The notes under the pieces were generated by a model. The model had not been told where the DNA came from, searched no databases, and saw only the letters and a list, made by a program, of their open reading frames with translations. From JAJVID01 sp035275805 (lineage in GTDB: Bacteria; Acidobacteriota; Blastocatellia; RBC074), in assembly GCA_035275805.1 (NCBI GenBank), contig DATEMG010000121.1, positions 1-5,634 on the forward strand: DNA of 5,634 bases, in the 5' to 3' direction. The number at the start of each line of letters is the position of its first letter. Within the stretch, counting starts at the first letter, position 1. Positions 1 through 5,634 of the stretch are shown one piece after another. Both the position numbers and the translations under genes were made by a program.

Positions 1-495
1 AATGACCGCGAATACGGCGAGACGGAGGTCGTGAGGCTCGGCCCCGACAGGCTCACCGGCGCGGATAAGCAGTACATCGCGGGAGAATTCGTCAAGGCCA
101 TCTATCAGGTTGATCCCGCCACCCGCCCCCGCGACATAGAAAGGGCGCTGCGAATGATGGTTCCGAATAGCGCCCTTCTATTCGCCCGTTATCTCAAGCA
201 GACGGGCGTACTAGACAAACAACGGGCCGAATCGTGGCAAGCGGTCTGGACGCCGCAGGACATTTCTGTAGATGGGGCGGATCCCTACACGGTGCGCGTC
301 ATCGGCAAGCAGGAGATCACGAAGGTGATCGCGGGCGCCAGTCAACAAGAGACGCGCCAATTGAACCTGACGCTAAAGCTCGTGGCCGATCCGCAAAGGC
401 GGGCGGACCGTAACCTGCGCTCAGGATTTCTCATCGCCTCGTTCGACTACAAAGAACTAAGCGCGCCGGGCTCTACCCCGGCTGCGTCTCAATAA
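1..495 (+). CDS. VirB8/TraE-like T4SS inner-membrane protein, 5'-truncated by window edge
   Basis: The reading frame is open from base 1 and ends at TAA 493-495, so about 164 C-terminal residues are visible. The GTG at 31 is probably internal: GGAGG at 24-28 is only 2 nt from it, and the frame stays open upstream. The visible part looks like the periplasmic NTF2-like domain of the VirB8/TraE/TrbF group. A helical part (EFVKAIYQVDP, then ALRMMVPNSALLFARYLK) is followed by strand-like segments (YTVRVIGKQEI, LNLTLKLVAD, GFLIASFDYKEL). In that family an N-terminal membrane helix anchors the protein and the periplasmic domain contacts VirB9 and VirB10; here the anchor would lie left of the window. 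The stop overlaps the next ORF's upstream ATG by one base (TAATG), which suggests translational coupling with the VirB9-like gene. The family call rests on domain pattern and gene order, not on an alignment. The exact subtype (VirB8, TrbF or TraE) is open. Confidence 0.68.
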   Translation, partial: NDREYGETEVVRLGPDRLTGADKQYIAGEFVKAIYQVDPATRPRDIERALRMMVPNSALLFARYLKQTGVLDKQRAESWQAVWTPQDISVDGADPYTVRVIGKQEITKVIAGASQQETRQLNLTLKLVADPQRRADRNLRSGFLIASFDYKELSAPGSTPAASQ

Positions 496-496
496 T

Positions 497-506
497 GGAG
501 GAAGAG
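497..506 (+). promoter_or_regulatory. Strong Shine-Dalgarno that decides the start of the VirB9-like gene
   Basis: GGAGGAAGAG lies directly before ATG 507, with the GGAGG core 5 nt from the start codon. It begins right after the stop codon of the upstream gene, inside the four codons that an ATG-495 start would translate. It is the best ribosome-binding site in the window and argues that 507, not 495, is the main start. Confidence 0.75.
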
Positions 507-2000
507 ATGGTTCATCAAACAGTCCATATCGCGCTCCTCGTATTCGCCTTTACCGCGCTCTCCTCTACTGCCGCCGCGCAGGCGAAATCGCAGCGCGACC
601 GAACAACGGCGCCGCCGAGGACAGAAAGCTCGCGAGCGCAAAAGCAGGCCCCGAAGCGGGAGAACGGCCCGAGCGCAACGTCCCCGGTCACACTCACAAC
701 GCCACCCCCGGCTGACTTCCTGAGCGGCGAGGCGAACGTTGCGGTGAGCGGCAATCAAAATCCCGTCATCCGGCTCGGGCTTTCGCCGAACGGGGCGACG
801 ATCATTGAATTTCCAGCGACAGACAGATTGTTCAACATTATTCCCGGCAACAGCAATCTGGTGACTGTAGAGGAGTCACCGACGAAGGAGACGGATCGTT
901 TCATCATCGTGCGCCCAGGGGACGGATTCGCCTCCCCGGCGACTATGGCCAACGCCAGGCGCGCGCCCGCCACATCGGTCATCGTGCAGATGCAAAGCGG
1001 GCTGGTACTCACCTTTCTCTTTTACCCGGTGCAACAGCTCTCGGAACAGGCGCACCGCGTCGTCGTCACCTACGACCGCAGCGAGGTGATGGCGGCCAGG
1101 CGCGCCGCCGGTCTGGCCGTCAATCTCGACAGCGCTGAAGGAACGAGGCCACGCACATCGTCGGTGCGCATCCCCTCACCGCAGGCCACAACTCCTGCCA
1201 CGCCGCCGGAAGAAACAACGCCCGCCCGCACACCAACGCCGCGTGCGCCTTTGAGGGTGGGTGACACTGCCGAGATCGTTACGATCGAGCCTCCGACAAA
1301 GTTGGACAACAGGACGAAGGATCCGGCTCGCGCGGCCAGTCTCGCCCTCACCGAAGCGACCAGGTCGCCGAAGAGTTTCAAGAAGTGGAGCGACTCCGTG
1401 CATGGCCTTTCGCTCTCGACCTCGCCGCTTCGAGAGGTGGGAAAGCGCTCGCAGCTCATGGTTGTCGCGGTCCGCAACACGAAAAAAGCCGACGCCCGCA
1501 TCATACCCGGCATGCCGGAAATCTACCTTGAGACTGTAGACGGCAAAGGCAGGCCTCTTCAGATCGAGGTGGTCAAGAAGCTCGCGACGGAAACGACCGT
1601 CACGGACGACCTGTACACCTGGCTCGACGCGCCGACGCCCCGCGAGGAGGTGCGAATCCTGCATGCGCGCGCGCCGCTGGCCCCGCCTGATCTGGTCGGC
1701 GCCGTGACCCGGCTTATCAACTGCATCCGTCGCGACATGCCGGCGGTGCGCGACAAGCCCGGACTGCGCGAATCAATCGATTTGTTGGAGGCGCTTGTGA
1801 GAGACGGCGTCTGGGCGCTCACGGCGGATGTGATCGATCAATACCTGTGCTTCCTGGGTAAGCGTCACAAAGAGTTACTCAACTTGCGCCAGGGACTTGC
1901 GCGACTGGAAACGGCCGCTCGTAGAGCTGATGGCGAGATCAATGAATGGGTGGAGTGGGCCTTTCGCGAAAAAGCCTGCATGCATGCGCAAGCTATCTGA
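507..2000 (+). CDS. VirB9/TrbG/TraK-like T4SS outer-membrane-complex protein with long C-terminal extension
   Basis: 497 residues from ATG 507, which I prefer to the in-frame ATG at 495 because GGAGG (497-501) sits 5 nt upstream of 507 and gives a clean signal peptide. The n-region is short, followed by the hydrophobic stretch IALLVFAFTALSSTAAAQA, with likely signal peptidase I cleavage after residue 24 or 26. Next comes a disordered Pro/Thr/Ser-rich segment (about 27-75). A beta-rich domain at about 82-200 carries NPVIRLGLSPNGATIIEFP, a DRFIIVRP strand and SVIVQMQSGLVLTFLFYPV, a pattern resembling the N-terminal domain of VirB9/TrbG/TraK. A second Pro/Thr linker (about 215-250) leads to another beta-like domain (about 315-360, LMVVAVRNTKKADARIIPG). 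A mostly helical C-terminus (about 397-485) matches nothing I know. In the family this protein lines the periplasmic/outer-membrane core channel with VirB7 and VirB10. VirB9 is usually about 250-300 residues, so this one is roughly double. It directly follows a VirB8-like gene, as in the canonical order. Confidence 0.66.
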   Translation: MVHQTVHIALLVFAFTALSSTAAAQAKSQRDRTTAPPRTESSRAQKQAPKRENGPSATSPVTLTTPPPADFLSGEANVAVSGNQNPVIRLGLSPNGATIIEFPATDRLFNIIPGNSNLVTVEESPTKETDRFIIVRPGDGFASPATMANARRAPATSVIVQMQSGLVLTFLFYPVQQLSEQAHRVVVTYDRSEVMAARRAAGLAVNLDSAEGTRPRTSSVRIPSPQATTPATPPEETTPARTPTPRAPLRVGDTAEIVTIEPPTKLDNRTKDPARAASLALTEATRSPKSFKKWSDSVHGLSLSTSPLREVGKRSQLMVVAVRNTKKADARIIPGMPEIYLETVDGKGRPLQIEVVKKLATETTVTDDLYTWLDAPTPREEVRILHARAPLAPPDLVGAVTRLINCIRRDMPAVRDKPGLRESIDLLEALVRDGVWALTADVIDQYLCFLGKRHKELLNLRQGLARLETAARRADGEINEWVEWAFREKACMHAQAI

Positions 2001-2003
2001 GGG

Positions 2004-2351
2004 TCACAGTGGGATATGAACAACCTGGTTTTCATAATCGCCCTGTTCTGAACACAGGAGGATGGTTACCAGTTCTTCAATAGCCGGGCCGATGGGGAGA
2101 TCTTGTGGAACGACAATTACTCCAGGTAGTGACTTGCCTGCTTTCACTCGCTCGTAGGCGAACTTTGGAAAGGTCTTGATGTCATGAGTAATGATCAGGC
2201 GATCTTCCACGGCCGCCCATTCGAGAAGATCAGGGTCCGTGACTCCCTTGAGCGCCGTTTTCTGCGCGATGACGTAATCGAGGTTCGGGATGCGCAGCTT
2301 GAGGCCGTTAATAATTTGGTGATTAAAGTTCTCGTCCAAGAGCAGGCGCAT
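2004..2351 (-). CDS. DUF5615 PIN-like nuclease, predicted toxin of a TA pair
   Basis: 115 residues, from ATG (complement of 2349-2351) to TGA (complement of 2004-2006). The N-terminal motif LLLDENF (Asp6, Glu7), the segment DPDLLEWAA (Asp41, Glu44) and the strand LIITHDIKTF (Asp57) are the acidic signatures of the small DUF5615/COG4634 PIN-like nucleases. Members are predicted metal-dependent RNases acting as toxins in the cytoplasm. All three acidic clusters are intact, so the enzyme is plausibly active. The length is normal for the family. The gene lies 12 nt downstream of the DUF433 gene on the same strand, with no clear ribosome-binding site, which suggests coupled translation. Its 3' end converges on the VirB9-like gene with only 3 bp between stop codons and no visible terminator. 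The family call is firm; toxicity is inferred from the family and the pairing. Confidence 0.87.
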   Translation of the reverse strand: MRLLLDENFNHQIINGLKLRIPNLDYVIAQKTALKGVTDPDLLEWAAVEDRLIITHDIKTFPKFAYERVKAGKSLPGVIVVPQDLPIGPAIEELVTILLCSEQGDYENQVVHIPL

Positions 2352-2363
2352 TGATGGGCTATT

Positions 2364-2705
2364 TCAGGCTGCTTTGATCATTTGTGCGCGCCGCGCGAGT
2401 ATCCGTTCACGCAGCTCTTTCGTATCGAAATGTTCCTCGATGAAACGCTTGCCTTCTTCGGCGGCCTCATTCTGGCGCCGAAGATACTCTTCTACCGCCT
2501 CGACGTTATCCAGGTAGTAGAAGATCGCGCCATAGATTTCGCGGAGCGTAAGTGAAGGAAAACTTTCCTGAATCCGCTCAGCGCTGGCGCCTTGTTTGAA
2601 GTGATAGAGGATCGACTCGATCGGGACACGCGAACCGATAATTCGGATCGATCCATCTTCCCACCGCGTCAGTGGCGCGGCCATCGTTGTTTCGAGTTCA
2701 ACCAT
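2364..2705 (-). CDS. DUF433 family antitoxin, partner of the DUF5615 toxin
   Basis: 113 residues from ATG at 2705. The frame also allows TTG at 2726 and ATG at 2684, and none has a clear Shine-Dalgarno. The core (residues about 12-75) reads RIIGSRVPIESILYHFKQG, then a helix with SAERIQESFPSLTLREIYGAIFYY in two parts. This is the DUF433/COG2442 pattern: a short strand, the 'GsRvPie' turn, then a helix-turn-helix-like segment with 'FPsLT..eiygAi.YY'. After it comes a charged helical tail (about 76-113, EEYLRRQNEAAEEGKRF onwards) that probably wraps the toxin. DUF433 proteins are predicted antitoxins usually encoded just before a DUF5615/PIN nuclease, as here. By analogy with other antitoxins it may bind its own promoter; a short inverted repeat overlies the start. 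The family is well supported; the exact start is not. Confidence 0.87.
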   Translation of the reverse strand: MVELETTMAAPLTRWEDGSIRIIGSRVPIESILYHFKQGASAERIQESFPSLTLREIYGAIFYYLDNVEAVEEYLRRQNEAAEEGKRFIEEHFDTKELRERILARRAQMIKAA

Positions 2706-2719
2706 AATGGCATGATTAT
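2704..2719. repeat. Short inverted repeat over the divergent starts, possible operator
   Basis: ATAAT (2704-2708) and ATTAT (2715-2719) form a perfect 5-bp inverted repeat around a 6-bp spacer GGCATG. It covers the last bases of the antitoxin's ATG, most of the minus-strand -10 box, and the ATG at 2712 of the plus-strand gene. A protein bound here could silence both directions. Five-bp A/T-rich arms can occur by chance, so the operator role is only a suggestion. Confidence 0.22.
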
Positions 2720-3350
2720 ACAACAACTACGTTCATCTCCGAAAATGATCGTTTGCCTGACGGCTTTGTTTACAGTGGCCGCGCTACTCCTCATTGCTTC
2801 CTTCCAGACAAAAACTATCGATCCGCGCGTAACTATAGAGTTCAATCGGGGATTAACCGTAAAACAATCATCTCCCCAACGAACCACTATCGGCACGACG
2901 ATCGACGGCGAGGTGGCGCGCACGGCGGAGCGCATCGGCGAAGCGACGGCCCTGGCTCTCTCTGCCAGCCTCTATGCCGCAAGCGAACAGATAAGAGGAC
3001 GCGCCCCGCGCGGCGCCAATGATCTGCTCTCCGGTCTCGCTGCAAGAGATCTTCTTCCGCCGGAGCTTGCGCTCACCCGGGTTGATGGGAACCTCGTTTC
3101 CACATACAGCAACATCTGGGTGCGTTATCGCCCTGAGCCTCTCGGAGTCGAGGTGATCTCCATCGGTCACAAGCCGTCTGACGGGCCGGCGCTGATTGTG
3201 CGCATCCCTGATGAGCTTTCAGAGAAAGGCGAAGCGAAGCTCTACGTCGCGGGTAGCCTCAGCGCCGTGAGAGTTCCTGCGCCCTTCTCACCGGCAGCTG
3301 AGGTGATCGCCCTGGGCTGGTCGCCCGCGTTTTTGCGCTCGCTCAAGTAG
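2712..3350 (+). CDS. Unknown single-pass membrane-anchored protein in T4SS cluster
   Basis: 212 residues from ATG 2712; ATG 2745 (201 residues) is the alternative. Neither has a Shine-Dalgarno. I favour 2712 because it adds a positively charged cytoplasmic n-region (Arg7, Lys11) before the hydrophobic helix at about residues 12-30 (IVCLTALFTVAALLLIASF). The rest, about 180 residues, would be outside the membrane. It has a Ser/Thr-rich part, a helix around EATALALSASLYAASEQI, the segment ANDLLSGLAARDLLPPEL, then strand-like WVRYRPEP, GVEVISIGHKP and GPALIVRIPDE. An N-terminal hydrophobic helix followed by helix and strands is loosely like a pseudopilin, but I see no prepilin peptidase site and no lipobox. 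It ends 17 bp before the T4CP gene, so the two are probably co-transcribed. It may be an accessory channel or pilus component, but I do not recognise the family. The frame extends upstream to 2592, but that part lies antisense within the antitoxin gene. Confidence 0.6.
   Translation: MIIQQLRSSPKMIVCLTALFTVAALLLIASFQTKTIDPRVTIEFNRGLTVKQSSPQRTTIGTTIDGEVARTAERIGEATALALSASLYAASEQIRGRAPRGANDLLSGLAARDLLPPELALTRVDGNLVSTYSNIWVRYRPEPLGVEVISIGHKPSDGPALIVRIPDELSEKGEAKLYVAGSLSAVRVPAPFSPAAEVIALGWSPAFLRSLK
2715..2743 (-). promoter_or_regulatory. Candidate promoter of the TA operon
   Basis: On the minus strand a perfect TATAAT occupies 2720-2715. A weak -35-like TTCGGA (2743-2738) lies 17 nt upstream. A start about 7 nt after the -10 would fall near 2708, only a few bases before ATG 2705. 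That would give a nearly leaderless mRNA, in line with the missing Shine-Dalgarno, or favour the downstream ATG at 2684. The -10 match is exact, the -35 is poor, and host sigma preferences are unknown. Confidence 0.4.
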
Positions 3351-3367
3351 CGCCGGATTAGGCCGCC

Positions 3368-5320
3368 ATGTCGCTCGATCACTTCTTCAAAAGACTCGAC
3401 TCTCGGTACGGAATTCCGCGACCGGCCAACGCGCTGCATCTCGACGCATACCAGGCAGCCTTCCGATTACTGCGTGACGCCGGCGAGGGGACAGCGCTCG
3501 TCGCGTCCGGCGTCGCCACTTCGTTCGTGCTGTGGAAAATCGCAGATTTGCTACAAGCCAGCTTCGAGACACGCATCTACTTCATCGTCGGGATGGTCCT
3601 CGCCGTCCTCATTGGCCTGGCCGAAGCTTCGACTCTCGTAATCCCCTACTACCGCATCTCACAACGGCTCACGCACGGCTCGGCGCGCTGGGCGGACGTC
3701 GGGACGCTCAAAAACCTGGGGCTCGCGCATGATTCACGATTGGCTCTGCCTGCCGGCGCGCTTCGACTGGGAAGACTGACGCATAAATACGCGCTGGCCC
3801 TACCGTTCGAGAAGGCGCTGTGCCACCTCGCCATTTTCGGCCCTCCCGGCTCCGGCAAATCATCGAGCTTCATCATGTCGATGGCGAAAGACTGGGCGAG
3901 GAGCGGATCGGCCATCTTCCTCGACCCGAAAGGTGAGTTGTTCAAGTACACGGCGCGTTATTTCAAACGTGTCTACCGCCTCGACCTGGCCAACCCGAGA
4001 CACTCAGACCGGTGGAACTTCGTCCCCGCCTGCAAGGGTGACGGTGAGCTGGCCCACGAGGTCGCCAGCATCGTGGTCGGCTTCGACGCGAACAAGAACG
4101 TCGGCTTCGACCCTTTCTGGCCACAGGCGGAGACCGCGCTTATGACCGCGCTCCTGCTGCACCTGCCGCATATCGCCGAAAACCCCTCGCCCGCGATGAT
4201 CGCGGAGTTCATCGCCGCGCGTGGCTTCGACCAGATCAATCACGAGATGTCGGAGTCGCCCGACCCCCAGGCCCGCGTCCAATGGGGGATCTTCAAAAAG
4301 GCGGATCGAGAAAAGACTCAGGGCGGAGTTTATATCGGCTTGGGCACAAAACTCGCGCCGCTGCGCTCGCCCCATGCGATGGCAGTGATGCAATCTATCA
4401 CGGACGAAGAACGCGAGCGCGGGGTCCGCGAGATTGATCTGCGCGACCTGCGCAAGCCCGGCACTGGCGTCTACGTGATCATCCCCGAAGGCGACGCGGC
4501 GCGTTACCGGATCGCGCTCTCAATCCTGTTCGGGCTGGCCGCCAGCGTCACTCGCAAAACAAGCGACGACGAGAACGGCGCTCCGGTGCTGCTCGCGCTC
4601 GACGAAGCCGGAAACATTCCTCTACACAATTTGAGCGAAGCGCTCGGCGTAGGCCGAGGGCGGAGATGCGGCATCGTGCTCGGCTACCAGAATATCGGGC
4701 AATTGTTTAAACAACACGGCAGAGACGGCGCGCAGGCGATATTAGGCTCGATCGGGACAATGGTCTTCCTGCCGGGGCTGGACGCCGAGACCGCTCAGTA
4801 CGCGGCAAAGAGAATCGGGCGCACGACCGTCCTTCAACACTCGGTCGTCGACGCGACGGGCGACGTCTACGACCAGGAACGTTTGTCAGAGACCGGGCGC
4901 GACCTGCTCGACGCCGCGGAATTGCGGCAGATGCCCGAGCACACCCAAGCGGTTGCAATCACCGGGTCGGCGCCACCTATCAAATTCGGCTTTCCGCCCT
5001 GCGGTAAAACGGGACCGCTCGCTCACCCGCTGCCGCGCGACATCTCGCACCCCATGTCGCTGCATGACGCCGAAGCAGCGTTCGCGATGCGCCGGTCTGA
5101 GAAGGCGAATGAAGAGACGGCCACGATCACAACCGAACAGGCCGTGCCGATCGGCGCGCCAAGCGATGAAATTCACCCGGCGAATGAGCTTTATCCCTCG
5201 TTCGACCCGGATGTAGTTCCCGACGACGCGCGCGGAAGCATCGATTCCATAATCGATTCTTTGCTCGATTCTCTTCCTTCCCCCCAGACCCAGACGTCGG
5301 CGGACAAGCTAAGTCATTGA
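3368..5320 (+). CDS. VirD4/TraG-type T4SS coupling protein (T4CP) ATPase
   Basis: 650 residues, a normal full length for the family. Two membrane helices lie at about 41-62 and 70-93. They are followed by the typical GSARWAD segment (104-110), seen just before the nucleotide-binding domain of TraG/VirD4 proteins. Walker A is GPPGSGKSS (158-166, Lys164). AIFLDPKGEL follows at 182-191. The region between about 255 and 350 is largely helical and fits the all-alpha domain that contacts substrates. Walker B is VLLALDEAGN (407-416, Asp412 and Glu413). GYQNIGQL (439-446) is the conserved Gln motif. The tail from about 555 is low-complexity and acidic, and ends with short IDSI/IDSL/LDSL units. T4CPs are hexameric inner-membrane ATPases that recognise relaxosomes or protein substrates and pass them to the channel. 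The ATG lies 17 bp after the preceding gene, with only a weak GGATTAGG ribosome site. Key residues are intact, so it should be functional. Confidence 0.94.
   Translation: MSLDHFFKRLDSRYGIPRPANALHLDAYQAAFRLLRDAGEGTALVASGVATSFVLWKIADLLQASFETRIYFIVGMVLAVLIGLAEASTLVIPYYRISQRLTHGSARWADVGTLKNLGLAHDSRLALPAGALRLGRLTHKYALALPFEKALCHLAIFGPPGSGKSSSFIMSMAKDWARSGSAIFLDPKGELFKYTARYFKRVYRLDLANPRHSDRWNFVPACKGDGELAHEVASIVVGFDANKNVGFDPFWPQAETALMTALLLHLPHIAENPSPAMIAEFIAARGFDQINHEMSESPDPQARVQWGIFKKADREKTQGGVYIGLGTKLAPLRSPHAMAVMQSITDEERERGVREIDLRDLRKPGTGVYVIIPEGDAARYRIALSILFGLAASVTRKTSDDENGAPVLLALDEAGNIPLHNLSEALGVGRGRRCGIVLGYQNIGQLFKQHGRDGAQAILGSIGTMVFLPGLDAETAQYAAKRIGRTTVLQHSVVDATGDVYDQERLSETGRDLLDAAELRQMPEHTQAVAITGSAPPIKFGFPPCGKTGPLAHPLPRDISHPMSLHDAEAAFAMRRSEKANEETATITTEQAVPIGAPSDEIHPANELYPSFDPDVVPDDARGSIDSIIDSLLDSLPSPQTQTSADKLSH
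5240..5275 (+). repeat. Three 12-bp degenerate tandem units at the end of the T4CP gene
   Basis: Units begin at 5240, 5252 and 5264 and share the core TCGATTC (5241-5247, 5253-5259, 5265-5271). They encode Ile-Asp-Ser-Ile, Ile-Asp-Ser-Leu and Leu-Asp-Ser-Leu, close to the C-terminus. The period of 12 keeps the frame. This looks like a small expansion inside the coupling protein's acidic tail, where substrate or adaptor contacts could evolve quickly. Confidence 0.6.
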
Positions 5321-5508
5321 AAATACAAGTGAATCTAGTTTTGGCGAGGCGCAGACTGGTTATGGACGTGTCACAGGCGATCTGTGCAAAAGCGACCTTT
5401 CAAGCGATTGAACAGGTAAAGAGCGAACCAGGGAAGCCATTGATTGTCGAGTGGAGAGAGGACTCTTGCCAGGATACGGTGGATAATCGCATGAATGTGA
5501 AGTGGTAG
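5317..5508 (+). CDS. Small hypothetical protein overlapping the T4CP stop
   Basis: A 63-residue frame from TTG 5317, overlapping the T4CP stop by 4 bases (TTGA), to TAG 5506-5508. ATG 5362 would give 48 residues (MDVSQAICAKATFQAIEQVK onwards). Neither start has a convincing ribosome site; GAGG at 5346-5349 is too far from 5362. The peptide is charged, with a likely helix (FQAIEQVKSEP) followed by a strand (KPLIVEWRED). There is no signal peptide, membrane helix or known motif. It has two Cys residues. The 4-base overlap with the coupling-protein gene is typical of co-translated genes, which is the main argument that it is real. I do not recognise the family. The DNA is more A/T-rich than the T4CP gene. 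Confidence 0.4.
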   Translation: MKIQVNLVLARRRLVMDVSQAICAKATFQAIEQVKSEPGKPLIVEWREDSCQDTVDNRMNVKW

Positions 5509-5513
5509 CCATT

Positions 5514-5634
5514 ATGCATATCCTTCTTGTTTACACGCAGGAAAAACTTGTTTACACGCAGGAAAAAAACTTCCCGGTAGATCGTGTAAGAATTGCTCGG
5601 ATCGCTCGGTTGAACTCACGCTCGGAAATATCGG
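5514..5634 (+). CDS. Possible 5' end of another gene, cut by the window edge
   Basis: An open frame starts at ATG 5514, 5 bp after the small ORF, and runs 40 codons to the window end without a stop. It begins MHILLVYTQEK, repeats LVYTQEK through the tandem duplication, then continues NFPVDRVRIARIARLNSRS. The short spacing and same direction fit an operon, but there is no clear ribosome-binding site. Other frames over this stretch are open too: a minus-strand frame entering from the right ends at TAA (complement of 5552-5554), giving 26 residues ending KFFSCV, and a second minus frame is also open. The coding strand cannot be settled here, so confidence is low and no function is offered. Confidence 0.25.
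   Translation, partial: MHILLVYTQEKLVYTQEKNFPVDRVRIARIARLNSRSEIS
5526..5567. repeat. Perfect 21-bp tandem duplication
   Basis: Two identical, directly adjacent 21-bp units lie at 5526-5546 and 5547-5567. Each contains GTTTACACGCAGGAAAAA preceded by CTT. The period is a multiple of three, so any frame through it stays open: on the plus strand from ATG 5514 it encodes LVYTQEK twice. Replication slippage is the simplest origin. Two copies are too few to call an iteron array. Confidence 0.9.

Noticed and set aside
31..495. GTG at 31 as the true start of the first gene
   Set aside because: The frame is open through base 1, the GGAGG before it is only 2 nt away, and starting here would remove the membrane anchor expected of a VirB8/TraE-like protein. 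It is better read as a truncated gene.
1070..1664. Long minus-strand open frames (1070-1513 and 1176-1664)
   Set aside because: They lie opposite the VirB9-like gene in G/C-rich DNA, have Arg-rich or Ser-rich compositions typical of antisense shadows, show no domain, and have no ribosome site I could see.
1957..1975. GGCCTTTCGCGAAAAAGCC as a terminator hairpin
   Set aside because: The stem is imperfect, it lies within the VirB9-like coding sequence, and no T-run follows.
2001..2003. Target-site duplication flanking the TA cassette
   Set aside because: I compared the edges near 2001-2040 and 2700-2730 and found no convincing direct repeat or terminal inverted repeat, so there is no evidence of a transposition mechanism.
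2592..2711. N-terminal extension of the unknown membrane protein to 2592
   Set aside because: These 40 codons lie antisense within the conserved DUF433 coding sequence and give a charged peptide before the membrane helix; starts at 2712 or 2745 are more sensible.
4004..4393. 129-residue minus-strand open frame inside the T4CP gene
   Set aside because: Antisense to conserved T4CP coding sequence, low-complexity Arg/Asp/Gly composition, no recognisable domain.
5526..5567. CRISPR array or iteron origin
   Set aside because: The two units are directly adjacent with no spacers, which rules out CRISPR. Two copies with no rep gene in view are not enough to call an origin.

Overview
This window is a stretch of a type IV secretion / conjugation (T4SS) gene cluster, interrupted by an inverted toxin-antitoxin (TA) cassette. 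The codons of the main genes are rich in G/C at third positions. The DNA becomes visibly more A/T-rich in the TA cassette, at the start of the gene right of it, and after base 5320. The host is a Gram-negative-type bacterium, since one gene is a periplasmic T4SS core component with a Sec signal peptide. I cannot name the phylum from the sequence. An environmental group with many DUF433/DUF5615 pairs, such as Acidobacteriota, would fit, but that is only an impression. Plasmid and integrated element cannot be told apart here.

Layout. (1) Bases 1-495, +: the C-terminal part of a VirB8/TraE-like inner-membrane T4SS protein whose start lies left of the window. (2) 507-2000, +: a secreted, unusually long VirB9/TrbG/TraK-like protein, coupled to the previous gene by a TAATG overlap. 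(3) 2004-2705, -: a DUF433-type antitoxin gene followed by a DUF5615 PIN-like nuclease toxin gene. The pair sits backwards in the cluster with only 3 bp to the left neighbour and 6-39 bp to the right one. (4) 2712-3350, +: a single-pass membrane protein of unknown function. (5) 3368-5320, +: a complete VirD4/TraG-type coupling protein (T4CP) ATPase. (6) 5317-5508, +: a small ORF overlapping the T4CP stop, not recognised. (7) 5509-5634: a 21-bp perfect tandem duplication, lying in open frames that run off the right edge.

How it fits together. The VirB8-like and VirB9-like proteins would form part of the envelope-spanning channel. The T4CP would bring relaxase-bound DNA or protein substrate to it. 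The unknown membrane protein lies between core and T4CP genes and may be an accessory channel or pilus component. The TA pair probably serves as an addiction or stabilisation module for the element. No relaxase, VirB4, VirB10 or VirB11 is visible, so these would have to lie outside. The most notable points are the antisense TA insertion, the VirB9-like protein of roughly twice the usual length, and the in-frame 21-bp duplication at the right edge.
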